A program made the translations under genes and the position numbers. Below are positions 36,677-48,100 of a stretch of DNA of 64,000 nt, in pieces. This DNA is from Poecilobothrus nobilitatus. Taxonomy: Eukaryota > Arthropoda > Insecta > Diptera > Dolichopodidae. Below the pieces are notes generated by a model, which worked only from the letters and a program-made list of their open reading frames with translations, had not been told where the DNA came from and did no database searches. The DNA is taken from contig OX352774.1 of NCBI GenBank assembly GCA_947095535.1, positions 259,257,843 through 259,321,842 of the forward strand, given 5' to 3'. Numbering within the stretch: the first letter of the stretch is position 1; every line of letters starts with the position of its first letter.

Positions 36677-37816
36677 AGTAAAAACTTGAGCGAACCTGCT
36701 ATCCTTGACTTCCATATTGTAAAAACAAACGTTTTTTTTATAATGCTTACTCCATAAAAAAATTTTTTACAATTTAGTAATAAGTTCCATCTTGTTTTAG
36801 CAAGTTTCAGATGCGCAGAAAAAAGCAGAGCGTGTGTCGAAAAATTTCTCGATGCTTTTTAGTTTTCAGTGTTACAAGGATATATATGTATGTCGGAATT
36901 TTTTATAATTTAGTAATTTTTATTTAGTTTTTAGTAATTTTAATAAAAATTTCAAACTGTTCCATAATGAAAAAGACTAGATCGTAAATTTTTGACAATA
37001 TACTAGGTAAGTTTAAAATTGAAATTCAAGTACAGTTTAAAGGCGATTTAAAAAAAGTTTTTTTTTACAATATGGAACTCGTCCTATTTAGCGAACATTT
37101 CCATTTAACGAACAATTTATACTACATTAGCATTACTAAAACTTTTTAGAACAAAAAATCTCTATCTCTCTATATAACAAACATATATAATCTCCCTATA
37201 TAACAAACTTCTATTTAACGAACATCTCTTAATACCGAACCAATTCAGTTTTCCATTGCTTAAAAAGTGTTACTCCATTTTACGCGAACTATTCACAAAA
37301 ATTTTAAAAATATTTTAAAAATCTTAAAAAATCTACATACATATTCATGAAATCTTTGAAAACTTGTTAGCAACAACATTCAAAAAAAAATTGACAATTA
37401 TGTACATACATATTATGTCAAATTAATTTTTATGATAACTTAAATATCAAAATGGCGCAACCTAGTGGTAATTGAGGCCGTCACACAGCATCGTGAAGGT
37501 CACCTACCTAAATGTCAAATATCAATTCAAATTTAAAATTTGTGGTAATTGAGGCCGTCACGCAGCATCGTGAAGGTCACCTACCTAAATGTCAAATATC
37601 AATTCAAATTTAAAATTTGTTTCAGTAAAAATATTTATGTAAAAAGGTGCAATGTAAGATTATTTTTCATTAATTCATACAAAAAATTTGTTACAGAGCG
37701 GGAGAAGAACGTAAGATATACGTTTTTTTTTTTTTGGTTCTCTATTTAGGAAATTTCTCTATATTACAAACAAAAATATGTGAATTTAGCCGGTTCGTTA
37801 TATGTAGTTTTTATTG
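36677..37816. mobile_element. Pogo/Tigger-like non-autonomous DNA transposon
   Basis: Left end TA-CAGTAAAAACTTGAGCGAACC; right end, complemented, CAATAAAAACTACATATAACG then AACC. Inside, CTATATAACAAAC and CTATTTAACGAAC recur (37080-37215), as do ATATTACAAAC and GGTTCGTTATATG near the right end. CAGTA...TATAACGAAC ends next to TA are typical of pogo/Tigger elements. No transposase frame. It ends 282 bp from the stop codon of the V-ATPase E copy. Confidence 0.55.
37466..37619 (+). repeat. Recent 77-bp tandem duplication
   Basis: TGGTAATTGAGGCCGTCAC starts at 37466 and again at 37543. The two 77-bp units differ at one visible base (CACACAGC against CACGCAGC). They lie inside the pogo-like element. 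Their near identity beside heavily diverged neighbours suggests a recent event. Confidence 0.9.
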
Positions 37817-37927
37817 TTTAAGTTATTGGTCCTAAAGTTGTGATACTAAATAAATGGGTAAGTACTATTAAGCTCCTCATAGTTAAGAATAAAAGTGCTA
37901 CGAATAAACCCAAAAAAGAAGAAAACT

Positions 37928-37933
37928 TTTATT
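37928..37933 (-). terminator. Candidate polyadenylation signal of the V-ATPase E copy
   Basis: On the minus strand an AATAAA hexamer lies about 165 nt after the stop codon of the subunit E gene. In DNA this A+T rich, hexamers occur often by chance, so the assignment rests only on position and orientation. Confidence 0.35.
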
Positions 37934-38040
37934 AAAAGAAACAAAATTAATAAATAGTAACGCAAAAAAGTGAAGTTAAATATCAATATTTAAAAAAACG
38001 AAACAAAATAATTTAAATTAACAATAATATTAAGTAATTT

Positions 38041-38058
38041 CTCCTCCCCCACCCCCCC
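38041..38058 (-). other. G-rich tract in the presumed 3' UTR of the V-ATPase E copy
   Basis: The plus strand reads almost pure C (CTCCTCCCCCACCCCCCC), so the transcript of the minus-strand gene would carry runs of seven and five G plus a short GG, about 41 nt after the stop codon. It is the most G/C-skewed stretch I noticed in the window. It could form a G-quadruplex or other structure in the mRNA; that is inference. Confidence 0.5.
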
Positions 38059-38098
38059 AAATCCATATTTCAATAATTTAAAATTATATTTTATAATA

Positions 38099-38809
38099 CT
38101 AGTCAAAATATTTTCGATGTGGATTTGGTCCAAGTAATGAAAAACGTATTTCGGGTAAAAATTGATGAAAGACAGCATCAAGTCTTGATTTTAATGTATT
38201 TTTAACTTTTATATTATTATTTTTTGTTAATATTTCAACACCACCTATATCATCTAAATTTAAAAAAATATTTTTATCAATTTCAATGTTAACTCTTTTA
38301 TTTGTAAATTTAAAATATTCATCTTCAATATTTTTTGAATATTTTTCAATAACTTTTGTATCCTTTTTCATGCAACGTATTATAACATCATGTTCAAGTG
38401 TCTTTAAAAGACCTTGTAAAATTAATTTTTGTAAAATTGCTTCATATTTTGTTTTATCATCAACATCATTTATTAGTTTTTGTGTTGCCTCCTCTATTAA
38501 ATTATTTAATAATGCATCACGATGTTTATAATATCCTAAACGAGATTTATTCATTTTATTATAATTTTTAATATTTCTACTAAATTGTATATTCTCTTCT
38601 TTTCTTTTATATAATTCTGCAATTTTAATACATTCTTTTTCAACAAATCTATTTTTTTCAATATTATATTCTTCTTCTGACACCACTTCAATTTCTTCAA
38701 CTTTTTCGCTAGCTTCTTGACTAATAAATGACATCATAAATTCAATTGAAGAATGCATTTCAACAGCTTTTGTATTAACAGCGGGTTTTGTTTGAGTAGT
38801 TAAAGACAT
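38099..38809 (-). CDS. V-type proton ATPase subunit E, divergent intronless copy
   Basis: Encodes 236 residues resembling subunit E of the V-ATPase, the peripheral-stalk protein that pairs with subunit G and ties the cytoplasmic V1 ATPase head to the membrane sector. Seen: an N-terminal FMMSFISQEA stretch (residues 24-33), a charged, probably coiled-coil helix to about residue 120, then a globular C-terminal half with QGLLKTLE, GGVE (189-192), IKVKNTLKSRLD, LPEIR (218-222) and a KYFD end. The family is usually about 226 residues; as I recall the fly protein, the MM pair lies ten residues later here, so the extra length is an N-terminal extension. I chose the first Met: it has A at -3, and the next Met (residue 18) would give a short N-terminus. 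The frame is continuous with no intron, so it is probably a retrocopy or tissue-restricted paralogue; fly main copies have introns as I recall. Codons end almost always in A or T. An alternative is a recent pseudogene, but the intact frame and conserved motifs argue against it. Confidence 0.88.
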   Translation of the reverse strand: MSLTTQTKPAVNTKAVEMHSSIEFMMSFISQEASEKVEEIEVVSEEEYNIEKNRFVEKECIKIAELYKRKEENIQFSRNIKNYNKMNKSRLGYYKHRDALLNNLIEEATQKLINDVDDKTKYEAILQKLILQGLLKTLEHDVIIRCMKKDTKVIEKYSKNIEDEYFKFTNKRVNIEIDKNIFLNLDDIGGVEILTKNNNIKVKNTLKSRLDAVFHQFLPEIRFSLLGPNPHRKYFD

Positions 38810-39799
38810 GATTGTTATTATGGTGTAGTTAATTTAATATAATAAAACTTTTTATTAAACTATAATAATTATGAGAAAAAAAACTTTTCCTAATGAAAAC
38901 AATAATGGAACTTCAAAATATTGATTTGCCTACTTTAAAGTAAATAAATATTTAAAATTATTTTAATTATTTTTTTCTAGATTATATCTTTCTATCTATC
39001 TTTTTAAGGCTTTTTCTTTATCTTTCTCTTAATACCTATGTCTTTCTTGATACGATCTTTCTTAAAATGAATTTCTCAACTTATTTTCAGTTAATTTCTA
39101 CACTAATATTTTCATACAAAAAGAACAAAGTTTATTTAAACTTTTCTGTCCATGTGAAGGTATGAACGGACCTTTTTTATAAAATCGTTGACGGATCTTT
39201 CCGGTACTTTCCAAAACAGAGGTTATTACTAGTTTTAAACAGAAAAATCCCTGTTCAGCTACCTTCCCAGCAAACAGTTTCAAAGTGTAAAAAAAAAAAA
39301 AATATATATATACTGAATCATGTTGGTATTTTTGTTTTGAAAGGAGAAGCTTCTAACTGCTTTTACACCTAGGTCCCATAACCAGTTCTGCAACCTGTTG
39401 TGCTCCTTTGCTAGGTAGTCCACTTTTCACTTAGTTACAGCGTTTCATCAAGTTACAGCGAGTCCATCTATATCCTTCATAAATTGTATAATGTTCCCTG
39501 GTTAAGCATTTTCAATTAATAGAAATTTTTGTCAGGCCCCTCTTCAAAGATTCTCTTAGGTTGAATTTCCTAGACTGAACATTGGCTCAGAATATAAACC
39601 ATACCTTATTTAGAAATTTTAAGTTAATTTATTATGAATATTTTTCAAGCTAAAAGAACAGTGAATCTTAAACATGTAGTCAAGCATTTTATATAAATGT
39701 AACGTGTCTATCAAATGATGCATCATTTCTTATAATTTAAAAATAATTACGTAAAATGATTTAATTTTAAGTTAATGAAAGATTGATATAGCATCTTAA
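38810..39799. other. Upstream region of the V-ATPase E copy
   Basis: No canonical promoter can be assigned; A/T boxes are too frequent to be informative. TTTCTATCTATCTTT-like pyrimidine repeats lie at 38985-39065. The stretch 39110-39480 is less A+T rich and holds the near-duplicate AGTTACAGCG (39434 and 39450). It may be a worn repeat. Confidence 0.45.
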
Positions 39800-39900
39800 G
39801 AGCTTGCTAATGGTGTAGTGGTTAAAACACCCATATTTAATTCGAAAGGTTTCGGGTTCAAACTTTGCCTGCGTCGGGTCATAATATAGATTAACAAAAA
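39800..39900 (+). mobile_element. tRNA-like SINE head, probably type S2
   Basis: TGGTGTAGTGGTTAAAACAC (from 39811) is a strong A box and GGGTTCAAACT (39854-39864) a recognisable B box, preceded by GGTTTC as in the 5.8-kb S2 copy. No acceptor pairing is preserved, so a functional tRNA is unlikely. The 3' limit is unclear. Confidence 0.55.
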
Positions 39901-39946
39901 ATAATATAGATTTTTTTTATAATATATAATTAGTATAATATAATAT

Positions 39947-41557
39947 AAACGAGGAAGAATACAGTTGCCTTTGTCAACTCTTAGATACCCGTACGAACCG
40001 TTAGTATGTTCACAGCCTGTCACTCTGCTTACAATATTATTTTTTTAGTATTTTAGTATTTTAAAATAATTTGGGTGAATTTTATAATTTCTAGTACTAT
40101 GGGTTGTACATATATTCAAACTATATGTTTGTATTGTACATTCTTCAAAAGCAGATTCTAACCTTCCACATAACGATTATCAATCCAAAACTTTTTCAAA
40201 TATTCTATAGTACCATTTATTACTGAGCGGTATATTAAATTTACTTAGTACAAAATAGTAAATATAATTTTAAATATTATATTATATTAATGCGTAGATA
40301 GTATATTTATATTGTTATAAGTATATCGCAATACATTCCAATATTTCTTTAAAAACATTTCCATTCATAGAATAATTTCTTATAAGTACAATAAAATACA
40401 TATATGTATGTAAATACGGCGCTAATATACATCTCTTTACTCTTATCATTCATTCACTAGTGACATATACGATATGTAAATAAACATGATATTATATAAG
40501 TATGTATGTATATCAATATCATATAAATAAAAATTGTTCAAGCAACCGTTATGTTGTTTATTTATTTACATTTTTTTGTACTACGCATTATATCCTCAAC
40601 AATTTCAAATTATCGAGTATCAAAATGCAAAAAATTCGTTAAAGAAATTTGTTAGAAAATTTGAAAAAATCAAGTAACACTTTCGTCAATTATAAAGTAA
40701 CCCTATATTATTAAAAAAAGTTGTTAACTATAGTTGTATAATGTTGAAGCTTTAATTTTTGTGTATTACTTCAAAAAAATTTTAACAGGTGTTCAAATTA
40801 CAGGTGTTTAAAAATAGGAAATTTTCAGTTTTTGACCCCTTACAGCTCCTAAACGGGGAGTAATACAAAAAAAATTTCTGAAATGGCTCATACTTATTTT
40901 CAAAGATCTAAGTTTCAAAATTTCAAGTTTCCAACTTAAACCGTTTAGAAGATAGAAGGGTTAAAGGATTTTGCAAAATTTTAGTTTCGCATAACGGTAA
41001 ATTAAGACACCGTATGCCACAAAAATATATTTATTGTATATATACTTGTAAAGCTAATAAAAGTAGTAATCGTAATCGTCAAAATGAAGATGTACTTTAT
41101 ACAACTTGTGCTATAACAATTTAAACATAGAGCTTTTATGAACCTTTGGGGAGCTGTAGCTCCGTAACGGGTGGGGCTAGAAGAAAAAGTTATTAAAAAT
41201 AAAATTAATATTTTTGTGAGATCTATCAGCGGTTAAAATTTCATAGCTCTATTTCAAAAAAATGTGGGGATCTAAAAGTTAGGTGTTCGAGAGCTACCCT
41301 AAGTCTTGGTCCAAACTCAACCAAAAAAAATGGGAAACCTACAAATTACTCCCAGAATATTTTGTGTAAACTTCAAGATTCGAGCTTTCTTAGTTTTTGA
41401 GTTAGCGTGCTGACGGACGGACGGACGGACATGGCTCAAAAGTCTTAGAATTTTTTTCTGATCCGATCCATATCCGAAGGTATATCTAGCTCGCTTATTT
41501 CGAGGTGTTACAAACGGAGGAATAATTTTATTATACCCGATTCTATCGTACGGGTAT
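39947..41557 (-). mobile_element. Full-length family A Helentron-like element
   Basis: Reverse-oriented full copy. The left edge reads AAACGAGGAAGAATAC (complement of the 3' terminus), then the 3' hairpin and the inverse of the GGGTATC motif. The right edge is CCCGATTCTATCGTACGGGTAT, the complement of the 5' end. The GTCC run lies near 41416-41430. It shares an extra internal segment of roughly 70 bp (around 40295-40370) with the 43.4-kb copy that is missing from the 30.1-kb copy, so these two belong to one subfamily. Confidence 0.85.
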
Positions 41558-41791
41558 AAAAATATATATATATCTACCTATATCCTATAATTAAGATAAT
41601 ATCGTAATATATTATAAAATAACAATAAGATAATTCTTGTATAAGATAATAGATGGCGCCGAAATAAGGAAATATATACGTCTCTCATAGTCTTATACAA
41701 TAGCTGCAGCCGAATATTCAAGGACTTGGTGAAATTAATGATTCCAGAAATTGAAGCTTAGTCAAATATGAATAATAAATTACTTACTATA

Positions 41792-41878
41792 CTCTTGGTA
41801 GGAGTGAGATCCTATACTCCTGGTACTCCTGGTAGGAGTGAGATCTTATACTCCTGGTACTCCTGGTAGAAGTGAGAA
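41792..41878 (+). repeat. 34-bp tandem repeat, about 2.5 units
   Basis: Units start at 41792, 41826 and 41860, each beginning CTCYTGGTAGRAGTGAG. The unit contains the palindrome ACTCCT-GGT-AGGAGT, so the array can form several small hairpins. It lies just beyond the family A copy at 39.9 kb and is richer in G+C than its surroundings. Confidence 0.8.
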
Positions 41879-43045
41879 GAAAACATAGCATTTGAAGTTA
41901 TAGAAAAGTAATGAGAAGAAAAAATCATTTAAAAAATTAGTTCTAATGAAAAGGAATTTATAGATTTCCTTGGCCCTATTCACAAAAAAAAAACAAAAGT
42001 TAAACTGTTAAATATTATGTTATTGAAAACAATATAATTAATGATAATTTTTATTAAAATAATATTATATAAAATCCTTGGCATTATTTAACAATAAATT
42101 CGGGTAAAACGTAACTTTTGCAGTCTTTTATACAATAACCAATTATTTCTAAAATTTATTAATTAATATTAAGAAAAAAGGCTAAAACAATATTATAATC
42201 GATTCGATCGATATCTATAGTTGATATGGGAAATTAATTTCCTTTTTTTGGTTTTTTTTTTTTTTTGGGAAGTTGCAGATACATTACCACCCATTCAGTA
42301 ATCCAATTAAATAAAATTAAATAAATTTTCCATTTGTGATGAAAAGGAAAAGCAATAATGGATGTAAAACAGGAAATTAAAAAAAAAAAAAAAAAATTAT
42401 AATAATTTTATGCAATGTATTGATTAAGATAAAGTTTTTTTTTTTTTTTGCCAAATGATATTTAATTAATTGAAATTTTATGTATTATTTTCACTTTCAT
42501 TAGTTAAATGAACTGTAAACAATTATTAGTTATTTCGCTGTTATTAAAATAAGAGGCAAAATGATGGAAAGGTGCAATATATAAAAAATAAATTAAATTG
42601 TATTATAATAATCGAAAGTTAAATTATATTTTTTTTTACATTAATTGTAACCATTCATTTAAATTACATAAGTCTGTCATAAATCAGTTGTTTTTCCTTC
42701 GTAAAGAAGTTAGTTTAGGATCACCTAATCCCTTTCCCTTGCTAGAGTTGGATGTGTTTAAGTACCATAATTTTTCAAATTCGAATTGCTTAGAATTTTT
42801 ATTTTTGGGGTTGTCCCTAAATACTAAAATCCTCATTCAAATCTTATTGTTATTTTAATTTTATAAAATTATTCGTCCTTTAGATACCTGGTCATTCCGT
42901 TTATGTTTTCTGTTTTTCGTTAGTGGTTTAAAGAAATTCGTTTCCAACTTATAATATACAATGTAACACTAATCATTTTTAGTAGACGGTTATTTTTTTA
43001 AAAAAAGAAGCTGTAAAATGTATTTCCTTATTTGTAATTTTGTAG
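41879..43045. other. Gene-free stretch between the two inverted family A copies
   Basis: A/T runs only. An 86-codon plus frame at 42598-42858 shows no recognisable domain and reads as chance. Confidence 0.55.
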
Positions 43046-43383
43046 TTTTTAGCACATTACAAAAAAATTTTACACAAAAATCTTTTTATAAGTTTTATTA
43101 TGTTCTGTTTGTGTGTTCATTTGTTCGTCTGTACCCTTTGCTTACAAAACTTCTATATCACTTAAGATGGAAGAATGAAATTTTAACCATATAACAATTA
43201 ATGTAAATCACTTCAGAATAATATTTTGCACCTACCTCTTTTTAAGGACAATTAGGCTTTTGTTATAATTATAAGGATTCCTTAAAACTGAAGAAAGTGT
43301 CCCTTGATTTTTGCATACTTAAAAATTTCAAAAAAAAAAAAAATTACAAATTTTTATGCAAGCGGCAATATTCTAAACTGTTT
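43046..43383 (+). mobile_element. Family B element, left part, interrupted by family A
   Basis: TTTTTAGCACATTACAAAAA, then GTTCGTCTGTACCCTTTG, CAAAACTTCTATATCACTTA and GAAATTTTAACCATATAAC follow the family B 5' half. The central modules are deleted, and it resumes with AAAGTGTCCCTTGATTTTTG and ATTCTAAACTGTTT, where the family A element begins. Confidence 0.55.
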
Positions 43384-45018
43384 ATACCCGTACGATAGGA
43401 TCGGGTATAATAAAATTACTCCTCCGTTTGTAACACCTCGAAATAAGCGAGCTAGATATACCTTCAAAGGTATGGATCGGATCAGAAAAAAATTCTAAGA
43501 CTTTTGAGCCATGTCCGTCCGTCCGTCAGCACGCTAACTCAAAAACTAAGAAAGCTAGAATCTTGAAATTTACACAAAATATTCTGGGAGTAATTTGTAG
43601 GTTCCCTATTTTTATTGGTTGAGTTTGGACCAAAACTTAGGGTAGCTCTCGAACACCTAACTTTTAGATCCCGACATTTTTTTTGAAATAGAGCTATAAA
43701 ATTTTAAGTGCTGATAGATTTCACAAAAATATTAATTTTATTTTTAATAACTTTCTTTTGTAGCCTCACCCGTTACGGAGCTACAGCTCCCCAAAGGTTT
43801 AAAAAAGCTCTATATTTAAATTGTTATAGCACAAGTTGTATAAGGTATATCTTCATTTTCAAAACGCCAAACGATTACTACTTTTATTTGTTTTAAAACT
43901 ATATACACAATAAGTATATATTTGTGGCATACGGTGTCTTAATTTACCGTTATGTGAAACTCAAATTTTGCTAAATCCTTTAACCCTTTTATCTTCTAAA
44001 CGGTTTAAGTTGGAAACTTGAAATTTTGACAGAAGTTAGATCTTTGAAAATAAGTATGAGTCATTTCAGAAATTTTTTTTGTATCACTCCCCGATTAGGA
44101 GCTGTAAGGGGTCAAAAACTGAAAATTTCTTATTTTTAAACACCTGTAACTTGAACACCTGTAAAAATTTTTTTGAAGTAATACACAAAAATTAAAGCTT
44201 CAATACTATACTCTTATTTCTGTTAACAACTTTTTTTAATAATATAGGGTTACTTTATAATTGACGAAAGTGTTACTTGATTTTTTCAAATTTTCTAACA
44301 AATTTCTTTAACGAATTTTTTGCATTTTGATACTCGATAATTTGAAATTGTTGAGGATATAATGCGTAGTACAAAAAAATGTAAATAAATAAACAACATA
44401 ACGGTTGCTTGAACAATTTTTATTTATATGATATTGATATACATACATACTTATATAATATCATGTTTATTTACATATCGTATATGTCACTGATGAATGA
44501 ATGATAAGAATAAAGAGATGTATATTATATAGCGCCGTATTTACATACATACATATATGAATTTTATTGTACTTATAAGAAATTATTCAATGAATGGAAA
44601 TGTTTTTAAAGGAATATTGGAATGTATTGCGATATACTTATAACAATATAAATATACTATGTACGCATTAATATAATATAATATTTAAAATTATATTTAT
44701 TATTTTGTACTAAGTAAATTTAATATACATTTACCGCTTAGTATTAAATGGTACTATAGAATATTTGATAAAGTTTTGGATTGATAATCGTTATGTGGAA
44801 GGTTAGAATCTACTTTTGAAGAATGTACATATAAACATATAGTTTGAATATATGTACAACCCATAGTTCTAGAAATTATAAAATTCACCCAAATTATTTT
44901 AAAATACTAAAATATTAAAAAAATAAGCAAAGTGACAGGCTGTGAACATACTACGGGTTCGTACGGGTTCGTACGGGTATCTAAGAGTTGACAAAGGCAA
45001 CTGTATTCTTCCTCGTTT
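43384..45018 (+). mobile_element. Full-length family A Helentron-like element nested in family B
   Basis: Starts ATACCCGTACGATAGG and ends CCTCGTTT. The 3' motif GTTCGTACGGG is locally duplicated near 44955-44980. The left flank ends CTAAACTGTTT and the right flank resumes with TATTGTC, which together rebuild the uninterrupted family B sequence (compare 49485-49500). The element therefore went in between T and T without a target duplication, as known for Helentrons. Confidence 0.85.
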
Positions 45019-45135
45019 TATTGTCTTTTTGAAAATCTTCATTGTCATAACTAGTCCAATTAAAACCTGTGTACACGGACTTTATCCTTAAAAATTGCAG
45101 CTTTAAAAACCTTAGATTTACTGTATACAGTTTTT
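45019..45135 (+). mobile_element. Family B element, right part after the family A insertion
   Basis: TATTGTCTTTTTGAAAATC continues the family B 3' region directly. After some 50 unrelated or diverged bases, GCAGCTTTAAAAACCTTAG and TTTACTGTATACAGTTT resemble the 3' hairpin and terminus. The first few bases are clear; the remainder is tentative. Confidence 0.4.
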
Positions 45136-48100
45136 GTTTTTACTTCCGCTTACAAATTTTAAAATAGTTGAAATAATGCGATAGCGTCACAAAAAGAAAA
45201 AGTGTTTTTTTTTTTTTTTTTTTATTATTTTTCTGGGCGATTTTGATAAATTACAAAATGGTTAGTTTTATCTGATTACAACTTGTAACAAATGAATATT
45301 GATAAAAATCGTTCAAAGCAAAACGTATTTAGAGTATCTATAGTGATTAATAAAAACAAAGTTGAACTTTAGTTCATATTATGCAAATCACAGTTAGAAA
45401 AAGAAAAACTAATAAAATATAAAAATAGAAACAGCTTCTGGACTCTAGACAAAAAAAAAAAAAAAAAAACCACAACATTATGCAATGCTATCAACAAACA
45501 CTGTCAAAATTAAAATTAGTTTTTTCTCAGTTGGTTCGTTTCTTTGTTAAATGTTTTGAATAGTAGTTTAAGACGTAAATTTTTCGTTGATATTAATTTA
45601 ATTTTCGATAAATTATATAATATTGATTAATGAATTGTTATTTTTCCTTAGTTTGATATTAAAACATTTTGGTAAATAGATTTTAAATTAGTAAAATTGT
45701 TTGATTTTTAAATCTAAACAAACAATTTAGATTTTTAAATGTGTGTCTCTGTCCAATTTTCTGCATGAAACATGGAGAAAATTTAAAATTTAACTTAAGC
45801 GTGTCATAATTATAGACAAATTGGCCAAGTGTGCACGAATTTCATCTTTAAAATTACTAAAAAATACAAGTATAATTTATTTTTTATACTGAAAATTGTA
45901 AATAATTTTAAAGACAGAACCATGCTCTGAAAATAATTAATTTACATTTCGATTAATACTTTGTTATACTTTTAAAAAGATTATTTTCTTAATTAGGAAT
46001 ATAGCTTATAGAATATAGACATGGTAGGTACGTAGAAATGGTAGTAGGACGTAAACTTAAGCCGGTTATCATACCCTGAATCAGTTTTATCAAATTAAAC
46101 CATTGAGAAATTATTATAAAGCGTTTTAAATTGATCAAACCCATCCACTTCCTCAACCCCACATATCAAAAAGGTTACTTAAGAAAAATTTTTCTAAAAA
46201 ACTTCTTCATTCATAGCATCACACAAAAATTTCTAGATTGATTCCTATCCATCTTTATATTTGTAACTTCTCCAAAAGTCATATGAATCATATGAAAAGT
46301 CTTATAATATGTCTGCTATATATGTCTAAAGTCCATGTCTGCCAATCGAACCGTGTCCCGTTAAAACCCCTCTTATATTACTGATATTTCAGTCATTTTT
46401 AAAAATATAAATTTAATTGATCGTTTAAGATTCGATTGAGGTCACGTCTATTTCGTCACAGCACTAATACTAATAGAATGTTACCTATATGGTTTGTAAG
46501 TGTATTGATGGCTTGTGGCCAATATTTATCGTTTATTGTAAGAAACTAGAGATTCTCCTTTTTTCGGAAAATTTTGAAAATTTATTAAGAGTGGCACAAA
46601 TAGTTCTTCTCAAAATAGTTAAAGGCTTAATATAGTTAATTATTTTCATTACATTATAATAAATAACAATTATTAATAATTTTAATTTTAACTAATAGAT
46701 TTTCAATATTCCGATCAAAAATTAATTTATAAAATTTAATTTTTCAATTATTATCATTAAAAAACTTTAACTAAATGTCTATTAAAATTTTAAGAAAGTA
46801 AATGAAAATTATCTATTAAATATCTACAAACACTATTATTAGTTAATTGTAACCATTAAACTTTTAAGATTAACTTTTAAGATTAAAAAAGAAATTTTTC
46901 TTTAAAAAATCAACAACAACAAAATAATTAATAATTAGATAATTTATCGCAAAAAAAATTGTTTTTTCATGTTTGCAACCCAGAAACAACAGGGCCAATA
47001 AAACATTATATATTTTTATTGCCCTGTTTTCGTTTTTTTCAAAACTTAAAATTTTAAACCTATAATTTTAATAATATAACAATAAAAACTATATTATGTA
47101 TAGCCTAAAATTCTAAGATACAATTTTTTTCTTTTTTTTTTTTTTTTTGTACTAGAAATAAACTTATAACAAGATGATACTGTATCTAATAAATATTTTT
47201 TTTTTTTCCTTGATAAAACTAAGGATAAAATAACAGTTTATAAAAATTGCATATAATTTTCTTATAAATTTTAATTTTATACGGTTCTGTGCTATAGTAA
47301 AAAGTCATAAAATGAAAAGTAAAAATCATGGACTTCTAAAATTTTTTTTTTTTAATAGGATAATATCATCTTATTGGAAAATGTAAGAAGGTAAATCATA
47401 GGTATAACGTTACTTTTATTTTATGACCACCATATTCTTGATGATATCGTATTGCATCTATTTTTTTTTTTCTATAATACATTCATCGATTTTAAATATT
47501 TCTATACGGAGAACTAAAATATAGATCAATACTAAAGATGCATATTTTTTTTTTTTGTTTTTTTTTTTTTTTTGTTAAATCAAAGCAGAATACAAAAGTA
47601 CAAAAACATTAGCAAACTACAAATTGTAAAGTGTGCCAAATTCAATAAAACTCTTTGATTTGCATACAAATTTTTGTTTTACTATACGATACCTATTTAA
47701 AGGAATTTAAAATTTAAAAATTTATTTGTTCATAACCTGTTGAATGGTTTAAAATTTGAAGGGTATACTAGACTATATATACTAGAGTATAATAAAGTAT
47801 AGTAGACTAAAAATATTTAGGGATTAAAAAGTACAAATCTTCTTAATTTAATCGTTTTCTTTGGAAACTTTAATGTTATTGTATCGACCATATACAGTGA
47901 AACTCAGTGGTGTATCAACTGAACTCCATAATAAAATTTACATTCACTGAAATAAAAATAATTGTCTCTTAAAAGATTTTGTAAATGAGGCCCAGTCCTT
48001 CAATGGAATGTTAAGTCCTGAATTTGAGAAGAAAAAAATATTATCAATATACACACATAATATGGATATAAATATATGTATGTATGTAAAAATGTATTTT

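Noticed and set aside
37990..38181. 63-codon minus frame overlapping the V-ATPase E gene end
   Set aside because: Out-of-frame shadow of the subunit E C-terminus and 3' flank.
42598..42858. 86-codon plus frame, candidate small protein
   Set aside because: No recognisable motif, no codon structure distinct from flanks, and such lengths occur by chance in this window.
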